A stretch of 58,544 nt of DNA from Candidatus Sulfotelmatobacter sp. (GCA_030039165.1 JASHQM010000191.1:1-58544), one strand, 5' to 3'. Shown: positions 48,253-57,697, counted from the first letter of the stretch. Numbers and translations: made by a program. The notes: generated from the letters alone by a model not told the origin.

Positions 48253-49314
48253 ATGGACGATCCGATGAGCAATCCCTTACCAACGCCCAATGTGAACGGC
48301 GATTTGGCACGAGAACGGCGCATTGACGAAATTCGGCAGCACGCCGAAGAACAAGGACGCTTACAGGTTGTCGGTAAGCAAGTTATCGGCGCGCCTTTTC
48401 CCAAGGCATCGCCCGAATACGGCTACTATCAGATTCCTCTGCTAAAAGAGCCGCCCTGGACATGGGAGATTCCGTTGTATTTCTTTGTCGGCGGGGCCGC
48501 GGGCGCCGCAGCCGTGATTGGCGCCATCGCCGACTACACCGGCGGAAACCGGGAGCTCGTGCGCCACGCTCGCTGGATCGCCGCTGCGGGTTCGGTCATC
48601 TCGCCCGCGTTGTTGATCTCCGACCTGGGACGGCCCGAGCGATTTCTGGCGATGTTGCGCGTCTTCAAACCACAGAGCGCTATGTCGGTCGGGGTCTGGA
48701 CCCTGGTCGGATTTTCCACCGGCGCCGCGGCCGCGGCATTTGCCGGCTATCTGCGCGACCGCTATGGGGCCTCGTTGCCTTTGCGCGTCCTCGAAAACGC
48801 CGGCCAGGCCGCATCGCTCGCGTTTGGGTTGCCTTTTTCGAACTACACCGGCGTGTTAATAGGCGCGACTGCAATACCGGTATGGAATCGCAATGCCCAA
48901 AGTTTGCCGCTCCATTTCGGGGCGTCGGGACTGGGAGCCGCGGTCGGCATTCTCGAATTACTCGGTCATCGCAAGAATCGTGCTCTTCAGGCGCTTGGAT
49001 TGGGCGCCGCGATTTTTGAAACCCTGGAGGGTGCCCTGATTGAATCGAGAGGGCATAGACATCTCGATCCGCTCAAGCGTGGTCCGAGCGGCTGGATTAC
49101 TCGCACCGGCGGCGCACTCGGGGGCCCGGTACCAACCGCGTTGCGAATTGCGAGCATATTCGCAACAGAGAACCGATCGCAGTCGCTTCGGCGGTGGGCT
49201 GCCTGGTCTGCCGTCGTTGGATCGCTCCTCACCCGCATCGGTTGGATTCACGCCGGACATGTATCCGCGCGAGACTGGAAGCTGCCGCTTGCGATTGGAA
49301 CTGAGCGTGAATGA
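48253..49314 (+). CDS. NrfD-type membrane subunit of formate dehydrogenase
   Basis: 353 aa. After a soluble N-terminal stretch of about 75 residues come eight predicted membrane helices of PF03916 (polysulfide reductase NrfD) type. It takes the place of the haem-b subunit FdnI and has no obvious haem His pairs. Five bases separate it from fdnH, so it belongs to the same complex. It probably passes electrons to quinone. Confidence 0.85.
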   Translation: MDDPMSNPLPTPNVNGDLARERRIDEIRQHAEEQGRLQVVGKQVIGAPFPKASPEYGYYQIPLLKEPPWTWEIPLYFFVGGAAGAAAVIGAIADYTGGNRELVRHARWIAAAGSVISPALLISDLGRPERFLAMLRVFKPQSAMSVGVWTLVGFSTGAAAAAFAGYLRDRYGASLPLRVLENAGQAASLAFGLPFSNYTGVLIGATAIPVWNRNAQSLPLHFGASGLGAAVGILELLGHRKNRALQALGLGAAIFETLEGALIESRGHRHLDPLKRGPSGWITRTGGALGGPVPTALRIASIFATENRSQSLRRWAAWSAVVGSLLTRIGWIHAGHVSARDWKLPLAIGTERE

Positions 49315-49408
49315 CAGGTCCGGGAGCAAGCTGGCCGATTCTCTTATTGCACATGAAGCGATTGAGGCCCTTTCGCAATTTATAAGCGCATCTCTATGAC
49401 GCCCACCT

Positions 49409-50185
49409 TCACGGCGTAATCGCAATCACTCGCAGCGGACTGCCCGAGCCGTCCACGATCTTCAACGGTGCGGCGATGACCACGGCGCCGGTCGCCGGAA
49501 GCTGATCGAGATTGCATAAGCTGGCCAAGCCAAACTTCCCACTTCCATGCATAAGGTAGTGGTTCGGAAATGGAGGATCGAAGGTGAAAGCCTGGCCGGC
49601 GTCGGTGCCGACGGTCTCCACACCGACGCCCAGTACGTCCCGCTCCTGCGCAAGCAGCCCCGATGTTTCCCGGGCTAATCCCGGCGTGTGTGGCCCGTTT
49701 TCCTTCGCGTTGATGTACTCCTTCGGGTCTTTCCGCTTTGACCAATCTGTGCGCAACAGGACCCAAGCGCCTGCAGGTATGAGGCTGTGCTTATGCTCCC
49801 ATTGCCGGACGCGCTCTGGAGTCAACAGGTAATCAGGGTCGCGGGCGGCCTCCGTACTGATGTCTATCACACAAGCCGGACCAATGAATTTTTGGGGCGA
49901 GATGCGGTCTACGGAGTTGTCAGGGAGATCCTTTCCCGAAACCCAGTGCACCGGCGCATCGAAATGTGTGCCGGTGTGCTCGCCGGTTTCGAAGGCGTTC
50001 CAGTACCAGGCAGGACCCCGGTCATCATAGCGCGAAAGTTCCCAGATTTTGAACGCGGGCGTGTTGTTGAACTGCGGCGGCAGCGGCAGTAAGGGCGTTC
50101 GCGGGCTCAAAGGCTGGGTAAGATCGACCACGCGTAACCGGCCAGCGATAAGTTCTTCGAGCAATTGAGCCAGGGTTTGAGACAT
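49409..50185 (-). CDS. Cyclase-family (PF04199, kynurenine formamidase-like) hydrolase
   Basis: 258 aa. The metal motif HTGTHFDAPVHW near residue 75-90 is the cyclase/KynB signature HxGTHxDxPxH. The start ATG 50185 follows AAGGAGGG; seven upstream in-frame residues are not needed. It is longer than typical KynB (about 210 aa), so another ring-opening or amide hydrolysis is equally likely. It is convergent with the NrfD gene and co-directional with the ThDP decarboxylase genes upstream. It could supply the formamidase missing from the tryptophan operon. Confidence 0.82.
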   Translation of the reverse strand: MSQTLAQLLEELIAGRLRVVDLTQPLSPRTPLLPLPPQFNNTPAFKIWELSRYDDRGPAWYWNAFETGEHTGTHFDAPVHWVSGKDLPDNSVDRISPQKFIGPACVIDISTEAARDPDYLLTPERVRQWEHKHSLIPAGAWVLLRTDWSKRKDPKEYINAKENGPHTPGLARETSGLLAQERDVLGVGVETVGTDAGQAFTFDPPFPNHYLMHGSGKFGLASLCNLDQLPATGAVVIAAPLKIVDGSGSPLRVIAITP

Positions 50186-50276
50186 TTGCGCCCTCCTTGG
50201 TAGCAAGTCATCTCATGACAAGTCATCGCATGGGTTTGGCGAGTGCACCGGTTCAGCCGTACCGCTCAGGAAGTAT

Positions 50277-50873
50277 TCAGCCTTTAGCCTTAGCGGACGA
50301 CCCTCTCTTCAGCGACTGAATATGCTGGCGGAACTGGAAGCGATTCTCCAACAGCGAAAGATCGGTAACGTAGGCTGAAGGGCCTGCCGCTTCGACTTTG
50401 GCGACGATCGTAGTCAGCCGGTCGCCGCCCAACGCGTTTTTCACGGCAGTCTTGAACTCTTCGACGGTGCGCACGGTGAGCGCCTGCGGAACTCCGGAGG
50501 CGCGAGCGATTCCTTCCAAATCCGTGCCGGTGCTGGTCGCAGTTGGAAAGCCACCGACGGACAGCAAGCTCTCATTGTCGAATACAACATGGACTAGATT
50601 CGCGGGCCGGTAGCGCGCCATTGTGCTCAGACTGCCCAGATTCATGAGCAGTGAACCGTCGCCATCCAGGACAATTATTTTTTGCTCCGGCAGCGATAAC
50701 GCCAAGCCAAGTCCGGTGGAAGAGGCGAGTCCCATGGCGTGCTGCAGATAGAAGAAATTCGGGCGATGACCGAGCGACTGCAACTCCGCGGCGGTCGCCC
50801 CCATGATGGTGACGACCAAGCAGCGCTCGACTTCGGGATAGGCTGCACGCAGGCAATCGAGGCGCAGCATCAT
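50277..50873 (-). CDS. ThDP-dependent decarboxylase, beta-type (C-terminal) subunit
   Basis: 198 aa. The ThDP/metal motif GDGSLLMNLGSL is present, with LGLALSLP before it. This is the pyrophosphate-binding half of a sulfopyruvate or phosphonopyruvate decarboxylase. The start ATG 50873 overlaps the alpha-type gene's stop and is preceded by GGGAGGA. Substrate unknown. Confidence 0.8.
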   Translation of the reverse strand: MMLRLDCLRAAYPEVERCLVVTIMGATAAELQSLGHRPNFFYLQHAMGLASSTGLGLALSLPEQKIIVLDGDGSLLMNLGSLSTMARYRPANLVHVVFDNESLLSVGGFPTATSTGTDLEGIARASGVPQALTVRTVEEFKTAVKNALGGDRLTTIVAKVEAAGPSAYVTDLSLLENRFQFRQHIQSLKRGSSAKAKG

Positions 50874-51382
50874 TCCTCCCACATCAAGTCGCGCATCAGA
50901 AGGAGGGCAACCGGCTGCAAGCTGCTTTCGGCGAGGGTTTGCGCTTGGCGGATGCGCTTCTCGACGGTCTCGACCCGGTCGAGAAAAGAGTAAGGAATGG
51001 CCATGGCGCGCAACAGGGGCTCAGTTACGTTTCCGCCCTGCGTCTGCCACGGGTCACGCTCGCCGAAAGTACCGCGGTAGCTGACGAGCATTAACAGAGG
51101 AATCTTATACAGGTGCGCAAATGAAACGATGCCGTTGATCGATGCCAGGAAACCATGGTTCTGCATCAGCATGGCTGACTTGACCCCGGCGAAGTGCGCT
51201 CCTGCCGAGATGCCGACTCCTTCTTCTTCCTTTGCCAGGCGAACTAGAATCATTTCCGGGTCATCGTCCGCCATGCGAATCAGATGAACCAGCCAGGTTT
51301 CGGGCAATGCCGAGAGCATGCGGATCTCGCACTGCTTTAGCGCGTCGAAGATCACCTTGGAGCTAGACAAAGAGACGGGCAT
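50870..51382 (-). CDS. ThDP-dependent decarboxylase, alpha-type (N-terminal) subunit
   Basis: 170 aa. This is the pyrimidine-binding half: the Glu in LAKEEEGVGISAG activates the cofactor, and SAMLMQNHGFLASING matches ComD-like proteins. With the overlapping beta-type gene it makes a split enzyme of the sulfopyruvate decarboxylase type that turns a 2-oxo acid into an aldehyde. It is divergently transcribed from the aminotransferase. Confidence 0.82.
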   Translation of the reverse strand: MPVSLSSSKVIFDALKQCEIRMLSALPETWLVHLIRMADDDPEMILVRLAKEEEGVGISAGAHFAGVKSAMLMQNHGFLASINGIVSFAHLYKIPLLMLVSYRGTFGERDPWQTQGGNVTEPLLRAMAIPYSFLDRVETVEKRIRQAQTLAESSLQPVALLLMRDLMWEE

Positions 51383-51539
51383 TCTGATTTACCGGCATCC
51401 GCGTTGGCAGACCTCACACGACTTTTACCTGGAAAACGAAAACAGTTATTCTAGCCCACAGCGGCGGAAGATGCCTCTCGAACAACTCGCGCGGATCTCG
51501 GCGTGCGCGAGCTCGGCCGTACCTGGTGAGATTACTGCT

Positions 51540-52709
51540 ATGCTGACCGACAAGGAAGGTCGCGAGATTCGTTCCCGGTTCAAAATTTTTCGGCATAAGG
51601 TCTATCTCAACACTTGTTCGCAAGGCGCCCTCTCCGACGCCGTGGAAGGCGGACTCAATGAGTACATCGCCAGTTGGCATGAGCAGGGTTCGCCCTGGGA
51701 AACATGGGTGGAGCGTTATGAAGCGGCTCGAACCGCCTTTGCGGAGTTCATCCACGCCAGCCCTGACGAAGTGGCCATTGTCACCAGCGTCTCGGCCGGT
51801 ATTAACGGTATCGCCAGCGCGTTGAATTTCCGCGAACGCAACAAGGTTGTGATGGGCGAGTTCGAGTTCCCCACCATGGGCCACGTCTGGCTCGGGCAGC
51901 GGGTGCGAGGCGCCGATGTGCAATTCGCCCAAGCGGAAGGCAACTCAATTTCGCCCGCCGCTTACGAGAAGGTCATCGATCGTAACACGCTCATCGTGCC
52001 CCTCACTCACGTCTGTTTCAAGAACGGATTTCGAAGCCACATCGGCGAGATCGAAAAAATGGCGCACAGCGCCGGCGCTCTGGTCATGCTCGACGATTAT
52101 CAGGACTGCGGCACGCGGCCAATTGATGTGAAAGCCATGAATCTCGACTTTTACGTGACCGGTACTCTCAAATATCTTCTTGGGCCTCCCGGTCTCGCTT
52201 TTCTGTATGTTCGCAAAGAATTGATTTCATCGCTGGCTCCGACGGTTACGGGATGGTTTGGGCAAGCCAACCCATTTGCTTACGACCCCCAGCACTTTGA
52301 TCTATCGCCCAGCGCGCGAAGATTCGAATCGGGTTCTCCTTCCGTCCCGAATGTGTACGCCGCGATGCCCGGCTTCCAGATGCTCGAAGAAATCGGGATG
52401 GACAATGTGGCCAGCCACATCGCGAAACTTGCGCAGTCGCTTTTGAATGGTGCCCGCGATTTGGGCATTTTGGTCAAGACTCCGGCCGCGAGCGCGGGGC
52501 CACTTGTCGTGCTGCAGTGCAATGACTCCGGCCAATTGCTGCAGAAGCTGGCGCAAAGCGGCATCGTTGCCTCCAACCGTTTCGACGGGCTGCGGGTATC
52601 GTTTCACGTTTACAACACACTCGACGACGTCGATGCTGTCATTGAAGTTCTCAGGAAGAACATGCATCTCCTCGCCGTTGCTCCAGCCACTGCCGCTAGC
52701 CATGACTGA
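51540..52709 (+). CDS. Class V aminotransferase (isopenicillin N epimerase/cysteine desulfurase-like)
   Basis: 389 aa from ATG 51540 (GGTGAG upstream); an ATG at 51471 or a longer frame is possible. The PLP Lys is in YVTGTLKYLLGPPG and the Asp in MLDDYQDCG. The fold is that of class V transaminases, desulfurases and epimerases. Its divergent position next to the ThDP decarboxylase suggests that it makes the 2-oxo acid substrate from an amino acid. Its stop overlaps the permease start by eight bases. Confidence 0.83.
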   Translation: MLTDKEGREIRSRFKIFRHKVYLNTCSQGALSDAVEGGLNEYIASWHEQGSPWETWVERYEAARTAFAEFIHASPDEVAIVTSVSAGINGIASALNFRERNKVVMGEFEFPTMGHVWLGQRVRGADVQFAQAEGNSISPAAYEKVIDRNTLIVPLTHVCFKNGFRSHIGEIEKMAHSAGALVMLDDYQDCGTRPIDVKAMNLDFYVTGTLKYLLGPPGLAFLYVRKELISSLAPTVTGWFGQANPFAYDPQHFDLSPSARRFESGSPSVPNVYAAMPGFQMLEEIGMDNVASHIAKLAQSLLNGARDLGILVKTPAASAGPLVVLQCNDSGQLLQKLAQSGIVASNRFDGLRVSFHVYNTLDDVDAVIEVLRKNMHLLAVAPATAASHD

Positions 52710-54117
52710 TCAACGCTCAGGCGGGGTTCTCGCGCCAGAAGCTTCTCTGCAGAAAGAAGACAACGGCCTGCATCGCCGCCTCACCCAGCGCCAGCTCACC
52801 ATGATGGCCATCGGAGGAGCGATTGGCGTCGGCTTATTCCTGGGAAGCGGCGTCACCGTTCGCCTGGCTGGCCCGGCCGTCATTCTTTCTTACCTTATGG
52901 GCGCAGGTATCGCCCTGATCATGTCGTATGCGCTGGCGGAAATGGCGGTTGTGCATCCGGTCGCCGGCGCGTTCGGAGTTTATGCGGAGACCTATCTCAA
53001 TCGTTGGGCGGGGTTTTCCGTCCGAGCCACGTATGGCGCTGCGCAGATCATCGCCATCGGCGCTGAAGTCACCGCCGCGGGCATATACATTTCGTATTGG
53101 TTTCCGAATGTTCCGCAGTGGATTTGGGTAGGAGTGACATCAGCCGCTCTGCTAGCGGTCAATTCCATGCAGGTGAATCGCCTGGGTGAGTTTGAATACT
53201 GGTTTGCCATGATCAAAGTGACGGCAATCGTTGCGTTCATCATCGTGGGAATCTTTTTAATTTTCGGACGCGGCTCCCATGGCGCGACCGCCTGGGCTAA
53301 CCTGACGCAACACGGAGGATTCTTCCCGGCCGGCTGGAAGGGAGTCTGGTTCTCACTCACCATCAGCATCACCAGCTACATGGGAGTGGAAGTCACCTCC
53401 GTAACCGCGGGCGAGGCAGAGCATCCCGAAATCGCCATCCCTCGTGCCATGCGAAACATCGTCTGGCGTCTCATCCTTTTCTATGTGCTGGCTATTGCCA
53501 TCATGGTTGCCGTGGTTCCCTGGAATCAGAGCACCGGTTCGTCGGGGCTCTCCGGCAGCCCATTCGTCCTGGCCTTTTCTGCCGCCCATGTGCCATTCGC
53601 TGCTGCAATTATGAATTTCGTCGTGCTTACGGCAGCGCTCTCGAGCGTCAACACCGACCTCTATCTTTCAACGCGTATGCTGTTTTCCCTCGGCCAGGAA
53701 GGCTTGGCTCCCTATTGGATAGGCAAAGTGAGTCGCAACGGCGTGCCGCAACGCGCTCTGCTGGCTTCGACCGGTGGAATGGTTGCCGCCATCCTGCTGG
53801 CCATCCTTGCCCCCAGGAATGCGTTCCTCATGCTCTACGGAATGGCCGTCGCCGGTATGTTGTTCGTGTGGCTGGTAATTCTCCACAGCCACCTGCGTTT
53901 TCGCCAAGCTGTGCCTCGCGAGCGGATCATGAATTTGCCGATGCGGCTGCGGGCGCATCCATTCTTTACCATCTCCGGCATTATCCTGCTGGCCGCGATC
54001 TCGATAACAACCTTCTTCGTGGATGGGTTGCAATGGTCGGTTCCCGCATTTTCTGTTTTTCTGGGGTGCATCACTGTTCTATATTTTCGCAACCAGAAGG
54101 ACAGAACTGCGGAATAG
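52702..54117 (+). CDS. APC-superfamily amino-acid permease
   Basis: 471 aa with 12 hydrophobic segments. The family hallmark is the first helix, IGGAIGVGLFLGSGVTV. The helix 3/8 regions (SYALAEMAVV, TSYMGVEVTSVTAGEAEHP) match AnsP/GabP/LysP-like proton symporters. The ATG 52702 overlaps the aminotransferase stop, so the two are translationally coupled: the permease probably imports the transaminase's substrate. Confidence 0.9.
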   Translation: MTDQRSGGVLAPEASLQKEDNGLHRRLTQRQLTMMAIGGAIGVGLFLGSGVTVRLAGPAVILSYLMGAGIALIMSYALAEMAVVHPVAGAFGVYAETYLNRWAGFSVRATYGAAQIIAIGAEVTAAGIYISYWFPNVPQWIWVGVTSAALLAVNSMQVNRLGEFEYWFAMIKVTAIVAFIIVGIFLIFGRGSHGATAWANLTQHGGFFPAGWKGVWFSLTISITSYMGVEVTSVTAGEAEHPEIAIPRAMRNIVWRLILFYVLAIAIMVAVVPWNQSTGSSGLSGSPFVLAFSAAHVPFAAAIMNFVVLTAALSSVNTDLYLSTRMLFSLGQEGLAPYWIGKVSRNGVPQRALLASTGGMVAAILLAILAPRNAFLMLYGMAVAGMLFVWLVILHSHLRFRQAVPRERIMNLPMRLRAHPFFTISGIILLAAISITTFFVDGLQWSVPAFSVFLGCITVLYFRNQKDRTAE

Positions 54118-54233
54118 TCTTGCGGATCTTATGTCTCGACGAAAACTTCACTCTTGCCTAGGCATCATAATCTCAAAGCATCTGACTCGCGAAGAGCGAC
54201 GGAAACGAATCCATCCCGGACTTGATCCAATCA

Positions 54234-56783
54234 TTACTGATGACGCAATTGCTCAAGAACCTTCTGTGCCGAATCACGCTGCATCGCCATGGGGGCTCCA
54301 GTTGCTTCCGTTTGGACCTCTGCCTCAAACTGAGACAGATCAAAAATTCCAACCAGTTCTTCGCTGACTTCCCGGGTGGGGTAGAATGGGTCGTGTAGCG
54401 CAGCGCGGACGACTTCGACCAGCTCCTGCATGTGATCTTGTGAGACTGGTTCTCTCATGCTTTCGAGTCCGGCGAGGGCATACAACCGGATTCGCTCTGG
54501 CACGCCCGGCTGAGCTTGCGCTAGCAGAATCTCCGCGGCTCTCGGGTCTTTTGTCGCCGCTAATCCGCTCAATGTCGCTTGCATGACGTGTATTTCGGGC
54601 TTCATGTGTGCTTCGGCCAGCAAGACGTCGAATGCCCGTGGCAAGTCCGATCTGCCTAGGGCTTTCGCCGCATCTGCTTCAACCGCGTAGCTGACATCGG
54701 CGTGAAGTGCGTTGACAAGTTCGGCATACACGGTCTGATCCTTGGCGAAACCAGCGAGGGCTTGCACTACAGCGACTCGCACACGACTATCCGGCTGATG
54801 CAATGCAGAGAGCAGGACGACCTTAGCCCGCTCCGTTCCGATACTACCAAGACTTTTCGCGGCAGCGGCCCGCACAGCGTAGAACTCATCCGAGCCGAGC
54901 ACCTGCGTAAGTGCATTTACGCGCGCATTCCTATTCGTGGGCATTGCTGCCCCAAGCTCCAGTGTTGGTGCGCCAAGTTGCTGTACGGCCCACAGGCGGC
55001 TCATCATCGAAGGATCTTTTTCCGCCTCTGCAATTAGGGCATTTAAGGGCTTATCGAACTCCACGGTCTTATCAATAAAATCGTCGGGGTCGAAATCCAC
55101 CCATCGCGGCTCGAAGTCAAGTGGAATCTCGAACTCCTGCCGCTGCAAGTTGTTCTGTACCTGAACTCGCCTCCTCTCGTCATTCGCACCATAGAACGCG
55201 AGGTCGATTGGCATGTCAAAGATAGGTGTTTCGGCGCTAGTATGCTGCGTCTGTGTGACGGTGACCTTCTCCACCTTCTTTGTACCATCGTAGCTCGCTT
55301 CAACTCGATAGTCTGGTCGGCCTGCCATAAATACCCATTCACGAAAGAACCAGCCCAATTCTTTACCGGTGGTTGCCCGAATGGACTCAATCAATTCCGG
55401 TGTATCCGCACTTTGCGCCTGGTGCCTAACCAGATATTGATGGAATGCGCGGAACAGCAGCTCGTTTTGCGATGCCGGATGAGAGGCGGCTTCCGTTCCA
55501 TCGACGACGTAGCGCAGCATATCAAGAACGGCCGCACCTTTCTCGTGCGTGGTCGCGTCGAACATATCCAGCGGATCGCTATAGTGGCGATCAACAATCG
55601 GTCGGCGATAAGCGTCACGGTCCTCCGCTTGCTCGACCAGTTGATCCTTGTAAATTGCAAAGCGATACGCGTCGTTGCCGTCGTGATGCTGTGTGTAGAG
55701 CGCCTCGAGATATGTTGCAAAACCCTCGTTTAGCCATATATTGGCCCAATCGCATCCTTGTACGTAGTCGCCGAACCATTGCTGACCCAACTCATGGGCC
55801 ACGAGAATCGTGCTAGGGTAATCTTGGTCAGCGCGGTCATCGTGCAGCGTCGCATCGGTCAGTGTGGTTGCACTGACATTTTCCTGGCCCCCAAAAATGT
55901 AATTTTGCACCGTCGTCTGTGCGTATTGCTCATAGGGGTAGTCGACCCCGGTGGCGCGTGAAAAAAAGTCAATCATGTCCGGCGTCAGATCCAGGGATCT
56001 TCGCGCCGTGGCTTCGTCGACGGTCTCAGGGACGTAGTAATCGATTGGTTTGCCCTTGTATTTATCGCTAAATTTTCGCCAAGGGCCAATCGCGATCGAG
56101 ATCAGATAGGAGCTGTGCGGGACGCTCTCCAGCCAATCGTAAGTCGCCTGACCACCCGAATGCGTGACCTTAACCAGCCTGCCGTTCGAAACCACACGTT
56201 GTCCTTCGGGAACGGTCGTGATCGTCTCGCTCGTAGCCATGTCGTTGGGAAAATCCCAGCAAGGAAACCAATAATGGTTGAGTTCAGGTTCGCCTTGCGA
56301 ATAAACCTCGTGGGGCCAGGTTGGGTAATCCGGAGTGGGATTTACGAAAAATAGGCCGGTGCGCGGGAAACCGTGGTATGAGATGTGCACGTTCAATGTG
56401 CTCGTTTCGTCGTAGTCGCGATCGAGAATTATCCACAGACGAGAGTCTTGCGCGGTGAACTTCAGGCGGACCGGCGAACGTCGCAGCGACTCCAACGTCA
56501 CGGAATCGATCTGCAGCTCGGAGCTGTCTAAGTAAAACGTCTGAAAATGCGCTTCGAACGGTTGGAGCGTGACAACTTCATCTCCTAGAACTTCGCCGTT
56601 CGGTTCATCGAAGTGCAGCGTCAGCTTGTAATTCTTGACGTGATAGGTTCGGCTTGGCGCCCATTGCCAAACATCCGGATTACCGAAGACCTTACCTTGC
56701 CCTGTTGCACCTACCGCTGGGGCTAGGATGACAGCCAGAATGAAGGTAATTTCTCCAGGCCACTGCCTCAATCTGTGCGCCAT
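54234..56783 (-). CDS. Exported M1-family aminopeptidase-like protein with degenerate active site and HEAT repeats
   Basis: 849 aa. Signal peptide (about 1-27), an M1 N-terminal domain, a catalytic-domain region (about 230-470), then a C-terminal HEAT-repeat tail. At the zinc site the motif reads H330-ELG-Q334 instead of HEXXH, so the second zinc His is Gln; the third ligand in NEGFATYLE (E353) remains. The transition-state Tyr of the YEKG motif is His (H413), and GxMEN reads GGQEN (Gln300). These changes come from clear codons (CAG, CAC, CAG). It is probably a pseudo-peptidase. GGAGGG precedes the ATG. Confidence 0.88.
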   Translation of the reverse strand: MAHRLRQWPGEITFILAVILAPAVGATGQGKVFGNPDVWQWAPSRTYHVKNYKLTLHFDEPNGEVLGDEVVTLQPFEAHFQTFYLDSSELQIDSVTLESLRRSPVRLKFTAQDSRLWIILDRDYDETSTLNVHISYHGFPRTGLFFVNPTPDYPTWPHEVYSQGEPELNHYWFPCWDFPNDMATSETITTVPEGQRVVSNGRLVKVTHSGGQATYDWLESVPHSSYLISIAIGPWRKFSDKYKGKPIDYYVPETVDEATARRSLDLTPDMIDFFSRATGVDYPYEQYAQTTVQNYIFGGQENVSATTLTDATLHDDRADQDYPSTILVAHELGQQWFGDYVQGCDWANIWLNEGFATYLEALYTQHHDGNDAYRFAIYKDQLVEQAEDRDAYRRPIVDRHYSDPLDMFDATTHEKGAAVLDMLRYVVDGTEAASHPASQNELLFRAFHQYLVRHQAQSADTPELIESIRATTGKELGWFFREWVFMAGRPDYRVEASYDGTKKVEKVTVTQTQHTSAETPIFDMPIDLAFYGANDERRRVQVQNNLQRQEFEIPLDFEPRWVDFDPDDFIDKTVEFDKPLNALIAEAEKDPSMMSRLWAVQQLGAPTLELGAAMPTNRNARVNALTQVLGSDEFYAVRAAAAKSLGSIGTERAKVVLLSALHQPDSRVRVAVVQALAGFAKDQTVYAELVNALHADVSYAVEADAAKALGRSDLPRAFDVLLAEAHMKPEIHVMQATLSGLAATKDPRAAEILLAQAQPGVPERIRLYALAGLESMREPVSQDHMQELVEVVRAALHDPFYPTREVSEELVGIFDLSQFEAEVQTEATGAPMAMQRDSAQKVLEQLRHQ

Positions 56784-57089
56784 GTTTGCAGTTTCCCTCC
56801 GCCGCCTTTAGTGACATACCCACAGCCAGCAGATCCACAAGTATTCATGTTGAGGCGACTCGATCAGCTATTCTTCGAGTGTCTCGCTCGATTAGCATTT
56901 TCCGTCGCTAGGCAAATGAGCTCAATTCACTGGAGCTAGCGAGCTAGCCTTCTCGTCCACAGTTAATTATGCGCAGGAGGTGCACCAGAGATAAGTTAGA
57001 AGACCCTAGTCTCCCCCCACTTCGCCGATCATGTTATGCGCCTCCTTCTCTCACACCGTCACAGCTTCTGGTCGTTGGTGAGGGAAGTG
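56784..57089. other. Intergenic region upstream of the M1-like gene
   Basis: 306 bp without a supported ORF. It contains GCTAGC-rich short repeats but no terminator, tRNA or clear palindromic operator. Confidence 0.4.
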
Positions 57090-57617
57090 CTAAGCCCAGG
57101 TCCGCAAGCCAATAATTCCCCAATAGGTAAGGTACGCAGCGGCGATCAGCGGTGCCAGGGTGACAGCCATCGACGAGAAGAACATCGTCAGCGGAACAAT
57201 TCCCGCCGTAAACAACAGTCCCACAACAACCAGCACAACCTTCAGCGTCCGTTCTCGATTCATGGTGCCTCCTCGGAACTGACTTCGAGCGTTTGCTGAC
57301 TCAATCGAGATGCCTTGCTCGTTCAGCCAGCGTTCCCAAGCAGCCAAATCAGGACGGGCAATTCCAAACGCAATGTGAATCGCACCAGTGAGGTTCGTGT
57401 CAGCAGTAAGACCTTTCTTGAACAGCAGAAGGACGCTGCGATCACCCGCACGCATTGGGCAGAGGCGCGTTTCATCGTTTAGGGGTTCGCCTGGTTCCAG
57501 CGGCTCAAAGCCGAACACTCGACTGTAGAATCTGGCGGAACGAGCCGCGCTCTCAACGTCGAGCGATGTTTCCAGAATCCCATTTACACGCGGCGCCATG
57601 GTCGGGAGTGTATTCAT
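57090..57617 (-). CDS. In-frame join of a truncated VOC (glyoxalase-like) domain and a small membrane protein
   Basis: 175 aa from ATG 57617 (GGAGAA site). Residues 1 to about 110 are a VOC/glyoxalase fold: ILETSLDVESAARSARFYSRVFGF and LTGAIHIAFGI. The VOC domain breaks off before its last strand. A second ATG at 57263 with a strong AGGAGG site begins a 57-aa two-helix membrane protein (MNRERTLKVVLVVVGLLF). The VOC frame has lost its stop and runs straight into it. The membrane protein may still be made on its own. Confidence 0.65.
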   Translation of the reverse strand: MNTLPTMAPRVNGILETSLDVESAARSARFYSRVFGFEPLEPGEPLNDETRLCPMRAGDRSVLLLFKKGLTADTNLTGAIHIAFGIARPDLAAWERWLNEQGISIESANARSQFRGGTMNRERTLKVVLVVVGLLFTAGIVPLTMFFSSMAVTLAPLIAAAYLTYWGIIGLRTWA

Positions 57618-57697
57618 TTTTGTTCTCCAACGTTTACCCTCGTGGGTTCCTAGTCTAACGTTATTCCAGCCTCGCGTATTCGGCTTTGGAGCCGGAA

